A stretch of 12,311 bases of DNA, taken from positions 1 through 12,311 of the forward strand of contig JAGHSH010000275.1 of the NCBI GenBank assembly GCA_018065965.1, in the 5' to 3' direction. The translations under genes were made by a program, and so were the position numbers. The notes beneath the pieces were generated by a model. That model was not told the origin of the DNA. It saw nothing but the letters and a program-made list of their open reading frames with translations, and did no database searches. The stretch comes from Candidatus Apopatocola equi (GTDB lineage: Bacteria; Bacillota; Clostridia; Oscillospirales; Oscillospiraceae). Of this stretch, positions 1 to 5,566 are shown piece by piece (within the stretch, counting starts at the first letter, position 1; every line of letters begins with the position of its first letter).

Positions 1-354
1 TATCTTGCGTGCATGGACGCGTGTCTGCGCGGTGAGACGAATTACGATTGGTATCTGTGTTTGGACGGCGACCGGATCGTAGCGGGGCTCGGCGTGAACG
101 AAAACGATTTTCACGATCGCCGGGACCTTGCGCCCAACGTCTGCGCCGTGTACACGGAAGAGGATCATCGCGGCAGAGGCATTGCCGGACGCTTGCTTTG
201 CATGGCGGTCGAGGATTGCAGACGAAAGGGAATTTCGCCGCTTTATCTGCTCACCGACCATACGGGCTTTTATGAGCGCTACGGCTGGGAATTTTTGTGC
301 ATGGTGCAGGGAGACGGTGAGCCCGCTTTGAGCCGGATGTATATTCATCGGTAG
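1..354 (+). CDS. GNAT family N-acetyltransferase, 3' part (5' end outside window)
   Basis: The reading frame is open from base 1 to the TAG at 352-354, so the true start is probably upstream; the Met at base 13 need not be the start. The visible part (about 117 residues) holds the C-terminal half of a Gcn5-related acetyltransferase fold. The acetyl-CoA pyrophosphate loop is seen as EDHRGRGIAGRLL, with the R-G-x-G/A pattern. The late strand-helix signature reads TGFYERYGWEFL, where 'FYER-GWE' is typical of the family. Such enzymes move an acetyl group from acetyl-CoA to an amine in the cytosol. The substrate cannot be told from this piece. A hairpin terminator follows 20 bases after the stop, so this is the last gene of its transcript. 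Confidence 0.85.
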   Translation, partial: YLACMDACLRGETNYDWYLCLDGDRIVAGLGVNENDFHDRRDLAPNVCAVYTEEDHRGRGIAGRLLCMAVEDCRRKGISPLYLLTDHTGFYERYGWEFLCMVQGDGEPALSRMYIHR

Positions 355-373
355 CTCCCCGATTCCGGTACAT

Positions 374-410
374 AAAAGGTTCGCTGCAGATCATGCAGCG
401 AACCTTTTTT
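374..410 (+). terminator. Rho-independent terminator after the GNAT gene
   Basis: A 15-bp stem (arms 374-388 and 394-408, all paired, including four A-T pairs at the base) closes a 5-nt loop and runs into a T run at 405-410. The A run on the left arm means it could also stop transcription on the minus strand. The G+C core, GGTTCGCTGCA, is nearly the same as that of the terminator at 1916-1952. Confidence 0.9.
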
Positions 411-437
411 CGTGCGTCTGTCCCCATAGACTCCTCT

Positions 438-470
438 GTCATTGCGAGGAGCAAAGCGACGCGGCAATCC
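438..470. repeat. Dispersed palindromic 'CATTGCGAGGAGC...GGCAATCC' repeat
   Basis: The stretch reads GTCATTGCGAGGAGC then AAAGCGACGCGGCAATCC. It has inverted ends ATTGC (441-445) and GCAAT (464-468), and CTCCTC (431-436) can also pair with GAGGAG (446-451). From memory this closely matches an intergenic repeat found in many copies in many bacterial genomes, usually just downstream of genes. Here it lies directly after the GNAT terminator. I see no coding role. Copy number elsewhere in this genome cannot be judged from the window. Confidence 0.65.
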
Positions 471-558
471 GCATCCTCGGTGCACTCAGTAAGACGACCT
501 CTTACCAGCGGCAGCGGTAGGGTTCCCGGAGCGCATAGACACGCAGCGGTCTAAAACG

Positions 559-663
559 CAGAAACTCAGATTTTCTGACGGCGGCATTTCGCCGCCGAAG
601 CCTCTGTTCTCTTCTCCACCGCCCGGCGGCGCTCATTCTCTTTCTGCCGAGAAAGAGAATGAG
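559..663. repeat. Cluster of three hairpins in non-coding DNA
   Basis: Three inverted repeats follow closely. CAGAAA/TTTCTG has arms 559-564 and 572-577. A 7-bp GC-rich stem CGGCGGC/GCCGCCG has arms 579-585 and 591-597, with loop ATTTC. A perfect 14-bp stem has arms 632-645 and 650-663, with tetraloop GCCG. None is followed by a T run on the plus strand, so they are not plain terminators. The stretch from about 480 to 663 shows no convincing protein. The hairpins could be part of a dispersed repeat or a structured RNA. Confidence 0.6.
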
Positions 664-1025
664 GGGGGGCTGAACCCACGTCCAGCCCGGGATTGCTCTC
701 TCGGTCGTTCCGTCCTCTCTCATCAGCACCGGGTAATTCTGCTCCTCGGCCACGGTCTGCGCCTCGGCCTTCGGCAGTCGGTTGATGCTGACGCTTCAGT
801 GTCGGCTTCGCCGTAGTCTGCCTCTTCCACGCTGGAGCGGTAGATGGCGTTGTCTGTGTCATCGTCCAGACCGAGCTGGGATTTTGAGGACTTGACATCC
901 TTGGTTGCTTGTGCTATTATCTCTATAACGCTTTCGGCATTCGACAGTAGCTTGGGAGACCTTAATATCCCTCTGCCAGACATCGTATTGTCGGAAGTGT
1001 TTTTTTTGTTATTATCACCGCATTT
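664..1025 (-). pseudogene. Distal decayed part of the polyvalent-protein-like remnant
   Basis: Reading on in the same frame past the TGA at 1028-1026 of the neighbouring fragment gives about 100 more codons to a stop at 725-723. They include NTSDNTMSGRGILRSPK and a second copy of the repeat peptide, NAIYRSSVEEADYGEAD. Towards the end the frame turns into Arg-rich nonsense, while a neighbouring frame (about 785-666) continues with protein-like sequence such as LPKAEAQTVAEEQNYPVLM; this suggests a further frameshift near 780-790. No ribosome binding site or credible start is seen. I read it as the decayed continuation of the gene upstream. The exact left end is uncertain and is placed where the hairpin cluster begins. 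Confidence 0.5.
796..860. repeat. 65-bp direct repeat, copy A
   Basis: This 65-bp segment matches 1084-1148 at 58 of 65 positions (counted by eye), in the same orientation and 288 bp apart. On the minus strand both copies encode the same peptide type, NAIYRSSVEEADYGEAD here and NPIYRSGVEEAAYGEAD in the other. It is therefore an internal coding duplication of the remnant protein, not an insertion-sequence end. Confidence 0.85.
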
Positions 1026-1868
1026 TCAGGCAGGCCTTCTATGTATTCCCGAAGACTTACTCTTCCATGACTCGTCAATTGGGTCAGTGTCGGCTTCGCC
1101 GTAAGCGGCCTCTTCCACGCCGGAGCGGTAGATCGGGTTGTCGGTGTCCTGCAGCGGCTCCTGCGAAGTTCGGCCCTGCTCCTGTGTTCTCCTTGTTTCC
1201 GTTCCCGCCGGGGTCTCGGTATCGGTGTCCACGCCGATTGACGACTCATTCTGAATCTTGACAGTTGACTGTGTCTGTGGTATTCTGTCATCAGAGGATA
1301 CCACACTCGCTCCGATTACCTCGCTATTGCGTGGGATGCGGTTTTCAGAGTCGCTGGTATTCTTTTCATATACCGTAAATATCTGTCCGTTTTCGTCCAG
1401 CATGTCGGTAAGGTAATATTTAATTACCCCGTCCCCCTCAAATTTGTGAACGACAGCTCCGACATATGTAGTTTTTCCCATAATCGGCACTGGTGCTGCA
1501 AACATATACCCAAGTTTACCCGGGTGTCGTGTGTCCTCAGTGAATACCATCTTCCCGTTTCGTATGATTTCCGGAAGTGCAAGCATTGAAAGATACTTGA
1601 ATTTATTAGGGCTATGTCCGCCTGTCGAAGTTCCCTTTGCCCCATATTTATCCAAAAGCACTTCTCCGAATCCGTCACGATATACTGATCCCCCGAGCTT
1701 ATCAAACAAAGCTCTGACCAAATCCGACCCTTTCATGTTGCTGAATGCGTCGAGTTCACTTCCGGAAATACTCGCAACGGTTTTCATTGACTGCAGTTCC
1801 GGGATTGCCATCGCCAGTCTTGCAACATTTCCCGTCTGATCTCCGTTTGTCCCTTCGGCTAATGGCAC
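1026..1868 (-). pseudogene. Remnant of a mobile-element polyvalent-type protein (hypothetical, 280 codons)
   Basis: A GTG at 1868-1866 opens 280 codons to the TGA at 1028-1026. The frame is also open upstream to about 1955, with protein-like sequence from about 1911 (FPTAWGTNYIIVPLAEGT) that has no ATG or ribosome binding site, so the N-terminus appears cut off. The middle, with GKMVFTEDTRHPGKLGY and then GAVVHKFEGDGVIKYYLTDM, resembles from memory the BECR-fold/LPD-type domains of large polyvalent proteins of phages and conjugative elements. That assignment is tentative. The C-terminal third is acidic and low complexity. Near the 3' end another frame reads REYIEGLPENAVIITKK (about 1050-1000), which looks more genuine than the annotated frame there. 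Codon use is more A+T-rich than the neighbours, which suggests transfer. A genuine short hypothetical gene cannot be excluded. Confidence 0.55.
1084..1148. repeat. 65-bp direct repeat, copy B
   Basis: Partner of 796-860 with 7 mismatches. Most differences change or keep acidic or small residues of the minus-strand peptide (A to D, G to S, P to A) without breaking the frame. This suggests the duplication arose and diverged while it was still translated. Confidence 0.85.
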
Positions 1869-1882
1869 AATGATGTAGTTCG

Positions 1883-1901
1883 TTCCCCACGCCGTGGGGA
1901 A
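1883..1901. other. 19-bp perfect palindrome with one central base at the remnant boundary
   Basis: TTCCCCACGcCGTGGGGAA has 9-bp fully complementary arms around C1892. It lies between the pepT terminator (from 1916) and the remnant frame, where protein-like sequence of the remnant begins. It could be an operator, a recombination or attachment remnant, or an accident of the coding sequence (it also codes FPTAWG on the minus strand). Confidence 0.5.
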
Positions 1902-1915
1902 AACCGAATCAAGTA

Positions 1916-1952
1916 AAAAAGGTTCTCTGCAGTTTTTGCAGAGAACCTTTTT
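1916..1952 (-). terminator. Bidirectional rho-independent terminator after pepT
   Basis: A 16-bp stem (arms 1916-1931 and 1937-1952, loop GTTTT) has an A run on one side and a T run on the other. On the minus strand it starts 14 bases after the pepT stop and ends in a U tract, so it closes the cobW-cobW-pepT transcript. It can also act on plus-strand transcription. Its core GGTTCTCTGCA differs by one base from that of the terminator at 374-410, and the opposite arm carries the matching change. Confidence 0.92.
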
Positions 1953-1965
1953 GCTTCAGAATGCT

Positions 1966-3183
1966 TCAGTCCCGAACAAGGTCGGTAATGAGAGTCTTGC
2001 AGACCTCCACCATGGTCTGCATATCCTCCACCACGGCATACTCGAAGCGGCCGTGATAGTTGCCGCCGCCGGTGGAAAGATTGGGGCAGGGCAGACCCCG
2101 GAAGGAGAAGGTCGCGCCATCGGTGCCGCCCCGGATGGGCTTGGAGAAGGGCTCCACGCCGTGGGCGCGCATGGCGGCCTCGGCACGCTCGATGACATAC
2201 ATGTGAGGCTCGATCATCTCGCGCATATTCCGGTAGCTGTCCTTCACACGCACCTCCACGGTGCCCAGTCCGTACTTGCGGTTGAGCACATCGGCGGCGG
2301 TGATGAACTGCACCTTCCGGTGTGCGAACTTTTCCGCATCGTGGTCGCGGATGATATAGTGAAGCGTGGCGTTTTCGCACTCGCCCGTCATATCCGTCAG
2401 GTGGAAGAAGCCCTCGTAGCCCTCGGTTTTGGCGGGGATCTCATCGGCGGGCAGCAGAGCGTTGAACTCCATGGCGATGAGTGCGGCGTTCTTCATCTTG
2501 TCCTTGGCGCTGCCGGGATGGACGCTGAGACCGTGAACGGTCACGGTGCCTGCAGCGGCGTTGAAGTTCTCGTATTCGATGCCGCCCAGCACATCGCCGT
2601 CGAGGGTGTAGCCGTAATCGGCGTGGAAGAAGTCCATGTCGAAGCCCTCCGGCCCGCGGCCTACCTCCTCATCGGGGGTGAAGCCCAGCCTGACCGTGCC
2701 GTGCTCCGCGCCGGAGGCCATCAGCTCCTCCACGGCGGTGATGATCTCCGCGATGCCGGCCTTATCATCGGCGCCCAGCAGGGTGGTGCCGTCGGTAACG
2801 ATCAGGTGCTTGCCGACGTGCTGCTTCAGCTCGGGGAACTCGGAATCGGTGAGGTAAATGCCCCGCTCCTCGTTGAGCAGCACGCTGCCGCCGCTGTATT
2901 CCACGATCCGGGGCCTGATATTCGCGCCCTCGGCGGCGGGGGAGGTGTCCATGTGGGCGATGAGACCCAGCGTGGGTACCTGCTTGTCGGTGTTGGCGGG
3001 GAGGGTGGCGTAGACATAGCCGCACTCGGAGAAGCGCACATCGCTCAGCCCCATGGCCTTCAGCTCTTCATAGAGCGCCTGCCCCAGGAGCTTCTGCTTC
3101 CCGGTGGAGGGGAGCGTCTCCGATTCCTCGGAGGAGGTGGTGTCAAAGGATACGTAGAGCAGGAAGCGGTCGATCAGATTCAT
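1966..3183 (-). CDS. pepT: Peptidase T (tripeptide aminopeptidase, M20B)
   Basis: 405 residues, close to the usual length of about 410. It removes the N-terminal residue from tripeptides in the cytosol, using two zinc ions. The expected motifs are present in order: GLIAHMDTSP (His77, Asp79), LGADDKAG (bridging Asp139), TPDEEVGRG (Glu172 base, Glu173 ligand), LDGD (Asp195) and GGGNYHGRFEY (His377 ligand). The lid domain lies between about residues 205 and 315. The frame is open well upstream, but MNLIDRF at 3183 is the family start, with a GGTGG-type ribosome binding site just before it; the extra upstream residues overlap the preceding gene and match nothing expected. It lies 62 bp after a CobW-like gene on the same strand and is followed by a strong terminator, so it is probably the last gene of that operon. 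Confidence 0.95.
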   Translation of the reverse strand: MNLIDRFLLYVSFDTTSSEESETLPSTGKQKLLGQALYEELKAMGLSDVRFSECGYVYATLPANTDKQVPTLGLIAHMDTSPAAEGANIRPRIVEYSGGSVLLNEERGIYLTDSEFPELKQHVGKHLIVTDGTTLLGADDKAGIAEIITAVEELMASGAEHGTVRLGFTPDEEVGRGPEGFDMDFFHADYGYTLDGDVLGGIEYENFNAAAGTVTVHGLSVHPGSAKDKMKNAALIAMEFNALLPADEIPAKTEGYEGFFHLTDMTGECENATLHYIIRDHDAEKFAHRKVQFITAADVLNRKYGLGTVEVRVKDSYRNMREMIEPHMYVIERAEAAMRAHGVEPFSKPIRGGTDGATFSFRGLPCPNLSTGGGNYHGRFEYAVVEDMQTMVEVCKTLITDLVRD

Positions 3184-3214
3184 GGCTGTTTCCACCGTAA
3201 GATAATCTGTTTTG

Positions 3215-3233
3215 CTCTGCCTCTCCGGCAGAG
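3215..3233 (-). other. Small hairpin between the CobW-like gene and pepT
   Basis: CTCTGCC (3215-3221) pairs fully with GGCAGAG (3227-3233) around a 5-nt loop in the 62-bp gap. On the minus strand it is followed by CAAAACAG, with no U tract, so it is not a clear terminator. It may be an RNA processing or stability element that separates pepT expression from the GTPase genes. Confidence 0.4.
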
Positions 3234-3245
3234 GGACGGATCGGT

Positions 3246-4214
3246 TCAGTAGTATGTTGCGACCTCTTCCGCAGGGGGATCGGTCATGGCAATGTCGGTC
3301 ACATGGAGCACGGGGCCGGGGCCGTTGTACACGCCCTCCAGCTCCCGCACGTCGATGCGGGCGGTGATCATGTACCAGCCCATGTTCGTCAGGCTCTCGG
3401 GACTGCTCCACTCGGCGGCCAGAGGCACATACTGCACATCGTTGGCACAGCAGGTCATGATCTGGCGGCCCAGGAAGAAATAGCCCTTCTTCAGCTTCTG
3501 ACGGGTCTTTGTGATGATCTGTGCCCGGAGCTTGACCACCTTGCCGTCATAGTTCGGGAGCTTTTCCTGCAGCTCCTGATAGAAGATGGCATAGTCCTCA
3601 TCGCCGATCTGCACGACGGGTGCGTTCAGGTCATAGGGCGGGGGCAGCTCGATGTCGTCATAGCTGATCTTGTGGTCGGGGGTTTCAAAGGCAATGTCGC
3701 AGCGGCGGTTGATGGCGCGCACCACCTTGTGGGCGGTCATCTTCAGCTCCTCGTTGTCCTCGGCGGGGAAGCGGTTGAAAACCACCAGCTCGCAGCTCTT
3801 GAGCTTGTCCACCATGAGCTGACGCATATTGGCGTTGTAGGTCTCAAAGGTGGTGGAATCGATGAAGAAAAACTCCTGTGCCACGGCCCAGCCCTCGGGC
3901 ATATTGTTATAGAGACTGTCAAGCCCCCACATGCCGTTGTACTCTACCATAACGTATTTGCAGCGGTACTTCTTCAGCCATGCGGCCAGATTGGCCTCGG
4001 TGAGCTCGCTCTCGCTCTCCACGGTCTGGATGAAGATGTTAGGGGCGGCAAAGGCGGAAGGATCGTATTCCTCCTCGCCCTCCTCACAGAGCAGCAGCAG
4101 GATACGGTCGCCGTTGTTGAAGCTTTCGTCCTCCAGAGTTTCCTGGGCAAAGGTGGTCTTGCCGGACTCCAGAAAGCCGGTAAAGAGATAAACGGGTATC
4201 TGTGTCTTAGCCAT
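3246..4214 (-). CDS. CobW-like P-loop GTPase with YcgQ/DUF1980-like C-terminal domain
   Basis: 322 residues. The N-terminal half is a SIMIBI-class P-loop domain: Walker A GFLESGKTT at residues 13-21 and a Walker-B-like VMVEYNG at about 88-94. The CxCC metal motif of COG0523 proteins is missing; that region reads LLCEEGEEEYD. The usual NKxD guanine motif is replaced by FNRFP (146-150). From about residue 222 the sequence GKVVKLRAQI, then FFLGRQIMTCCANDVQYVP, then WYMITARID resembles from memory the C-terminal domain of YcgQ (TIGR03943/DUF1980), the partner of a putative membrane permease. A fusion of the two is therefore likely. The start is fixed by an AGGAGG that overlaps the stop of the upstream gene, 9 bp away, so translation is coupled. 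The role is inferred as metal handling; nucleotide use and metal are unknown. Confidence 0.8.
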   Translation of the reverse strand: MAKTQIPVYLFTGFLESGKTTFAQETLEDESFNNGDRILLLLCEEGEEEYDPSAFAAPNIFIQTVESESELTEANLAAWLKKYRCKYVMVEYNGMWGLDSLYNNMPEGWAVAQEFFFIDSTTFETYNANMRQLMVDKLKSCELVVFNRFPAEDNEELKMTAHKVVRAINRRCDIAFETPDHKISYDDIELPPPYDLNAPVVQIGDEDYAIFYQELQEKLPNYDGKVVKLRAQIITKTRQKLKKGYFFLGRQIMTCCANDVQYVPLAAEWSSPESLTNMGWYMITARIDVRELEGVYNGPGPVLHVTDIAMTDPPAEEVATYY

Positions 4215-4223
4215 ACTTCCTCC

Positions 4224-5345
4224 TCAGCGGAACAGCGCCGCCACGGCCTCTTCCTTCAGCTGAGAGCCGATCACGCAGAGTCTGCCGGTAACGGCGGCGG
4301 AGCCGGTGCGGATGTCGCTCTCGCCGGGGGTGTAGTCAAAGTGCAGCCAGCTGCCGTCTGCGCCGTCCACAATGCCCTTGGCACGAAGCACGGTGCCGTA
4401 CACTTCGCTGTCGTTGAGGGCGCTGAGCTTTTCCGCCAGCTCGGCGGCGGTGAACTTGCGGGCAGTCTCCATGCCCCAGCTCACAAACACCTCGTCCGCA
4501 TCGTGGCCGTGGTGATGATGGTGATGATGGTGGTGCTCATGCCCGTCATCGCCGTCATCGTCATCGTCATGGTGGTGATGGCAGTCGCAGTCGGGGTCAT
4601 CGCACTCCCCGTGCTCGCCGTGGTGATGGTGGTGATGGTGCTCCTCCTCGCCGTCGTCATCGTCATGGTGATGGTGGCAGTCGCAGTCGGGATCGTCGCA
4701 CTCCTCTTCCTCGTGGTCAAGCTCCATGGCCTCCAGCGCAGCGGAGAGGGTGTCCTTCTGCTCCATGGCCTCCAGGATCTGCCTGCCGGAGAGGGAATCC
4801 CAGGGCGTGGTGATGACCACGGCGCCGCTGTTCTGCTCCCGGATGAGCGAAAGAGCCTTCTCCAGCTTCTCCTCGCTGAGATTCTGGGTGCGGCTCAGCA
4901 CGATGCAGCCGGCGGAGGCGATCTGGTTGTTATAGAACTCGCCGAAGTTCTTCATATACATTTTGGCCTTGGCCGCGTCCACCACGGTCACAAGGGCGTT
5001 GATCACGAGCTCGCTGTCCTCGCAGCTCTCCACCGCGGCCACCACATCGCTGAGCTTGCCCACGCCGGAGGGCTCGATGATGATGCGGTCGGGGGCATAC
5101 TGTCTGCGCACCTCGGTGAGGGCGGCGCGGAAATCGCCGGTGAGAGAGCAGCAGATGCAGCCGGAATTCATCTCGGTCACGTTGATGCCGGCGTCCTGCA
5201 TGAAGCCGCCGTCAATGCCGATCTCGCCGAATTCGTTCTCCACCAGCACCAGCTTTTCTCCGGCATAAGCCTCGGAAATGAGCTTCTTGATGAGGGTCGT
5301 TTTGCCCGCACCCAGAAAGCCGGAAAAAATGTCGATCTTTGTCAT
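4224..5345 (-). CDS. COG0523 GTPase (CobW/ZNG1/YciC type) with duplicated His-rich metal-binding insert
   Basis: 373 residues. Features in order: Walker A GFLGAGKT (9-16), ENEFGEIGID (36-45), the CxCC metal motif GCICC (62-66), a Walker-B-like IIIEPSGVGK (88-97), then at the guanine-recognition position SRTQ (151-154) instead of NKxD. A long insert at about 211-284 consists of two copies of a module, each ECDDPDCDC plus HHHH, an Asp run and a His run. The CobW C-terminal domain follows (about 286-373). COG0523 proteins are GTP-driven metal insertases or metallochaperones, often for zinc, acting in the cytosol; His-rich types are thought to store or hand over metal. It starts with ATG at 5345 after AGGAG, behind an extended -10 promoter, and is the first gene of a likely operon with the next CobW-like gene and pepT. 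Confidence 0.92.
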   Translation of the reverse strand: MTKIDIFSGFLGAGKTTLIKKLISEAYAGEKLVLVENEFGEIGIDGGFMQDAGINVTEMNSGCICCSLTGDFRAALTEVRRQYAPDRIIIEPSGVGKLSDVVAAVESCEDSELVINALVTVVDAAKAKMYMKNFGEFYNNQIASAGCIVLSRTQNLSEEKLEKALSLIREQNSGAVVITTPWDSLSGRQILEAMEQKDTLSAALEAMELDHEEEECDDPDCDCHHHHDDDDGEEEHHHHHHHGEHGECDDPDCDCHHHHDDDDDGDDGHEHHHHHHHHHGHDADEVFVSWGMETARKFTAAELAEKLSALNDSEVYGTVLRAKGIVDGADGSWLHFDYTPGESDIRTGSAAVTGRLCVIGSQLKEEAVAALFR

Positions 5346-5402
5346 TTTATCGTCTCCTGTATCAAATAAATCTTCCTTGCGCCAATGCGCGTTTTTTCTT
5401 TT

Positions 5403-5411
5403 ATTATAGCA
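5403..5411 (-). promoter_or_regulatory. Extended -10 promoter for the cobW-cobW-pepT operon
   Basis: On the minus strand the sequence reads TGC-TATAAT: a perfect -10 with the TGn extension (TATAAT at 5408-5403, TG at 5411-5410). The expected start point is near 5396, giving a leader of about 50 nt. A TTGACA (5421-5416) lies only 7 bp upstream of the -10, too close to serve as its -35, so the extended -10 is the likely driver. A small GCGC-CAAT-GCGC dyad (5379-5390) lies in the leader. Confidence 0.65.
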
Positions 5412-5454
5412 CGTCTGTCAAGAGGGAATGCATTTTTTCCTTCGCTTTTTTCCC

Positions 5455-5478
5455 TTCCGCCCCTGCGCGGCGGCGGAA
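5455..5478. promoter_or_regulatory. Inverted repeat midway between the divergent promoters
   Basis: TTCCGCC (5455-5461) is fully complementary to GGCGGAA (5472-5478) with a 10-base spacer. It lies between the minus-strand promoter (about 5403-5411) and the plus-strand promoter (about 5516-5524) and has no T run on either side. This position would suit an operator serving one or both operons, but no regulator is known. Confidence 0.3.
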
Positions 5479-5515
5479 TCTGTGAAAATTCCCTCTTTTC
5501 CTCTCTTTGTCTGCG

Positions 5516-5524
5516 TGGTATACT
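5516..5524 (+). promoter_or_regulatory. Extended -10 promoter for the glycogen operon
   Basis: TGG-TATACT has five of six -10 bases plus the TGn extension. No good -35 lies 16-18 bp upstream (the position reads about TTTTCC). The start point is expected near 5531, giving a leader of about 36 nt before glgB, too short for a riboswitch. Confidence 0.6.
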
Positions 5525-5537
5525 AAATAATTATTTA
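5524..5537. promoter_or_regulatory. 14-bp perfect AT palindrome at the glg transcription start
   Basis: TAAATAATTATTTA is a perfect 14-bp palindrome that begins at the last base of the -10 and covers the expected start point. Its place makes it a candidate operator for control of the glg operon. It may also simply reflect the A+T-rich start region. It does not match the CcpA cre consensus. Confidence 0.4.
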
Positions 5538-5566
5538 TTGCCTGATCCGGAAAGGAGGCTGCGTCC

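Noticed and set aside
502..753. 83-codon minus-strand frame as a small gene
   Set aside because: Its start has no good ribosome binding site, its first part looks like a shifted continuation of the remnant, and the rest crosses hairpins with Arg-rich nonsense.
844..1104. 86-codon plus-strand frame with a hydrophobic stretch
   Set aside because: It is antisense to the remnant, has no ribosome binding site or recognisable domain, and the hydrophobic run is the complement of Lys/Asn/Ser codons.
1894..3252. 452-codon plus-strand frame opposite pepT
   Set aside because: Antisense to a gene with all M20B catalytic residues; its start lies within the terminator region.
3184..3411. Longer N-terminus for PepT (open frame extends 76 codons upstream)
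   Set aside because: The extension overlaps the CobW-like gene, is Arg/His-rich and lacks family similarity; MNLIDRF matches the usual PepT start.
4490..4715. Tandem repeat resembling a CRISPR or microsatellite
   Set aside because: Repeats are in frame and encode His, Asp and Cys within a COG0523 gene; there are no regular spacers.
3303..5369. 688-codon plus-strand frame opposite the two CobW-like genes
   Set aside because: Antisense shadow. Its Val/Met/Ile-rich stretch that looks like membrane segments is the complement of the His/Asp repeats.
5379..5400. GCGCCAATGCGC followed by a T run as a plus-strand terminator
   Set aside because: The stem is only 4-5 bp and no gene on the plus strand ends here.
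5416..5421. Consensus TTGACA (minus strand) as the -35 of the cobW promoter
   Set aside because: It is only 7 bp from TATAAT and has no -10 at 16-18 bp; the extended -10 explains the promoter better.
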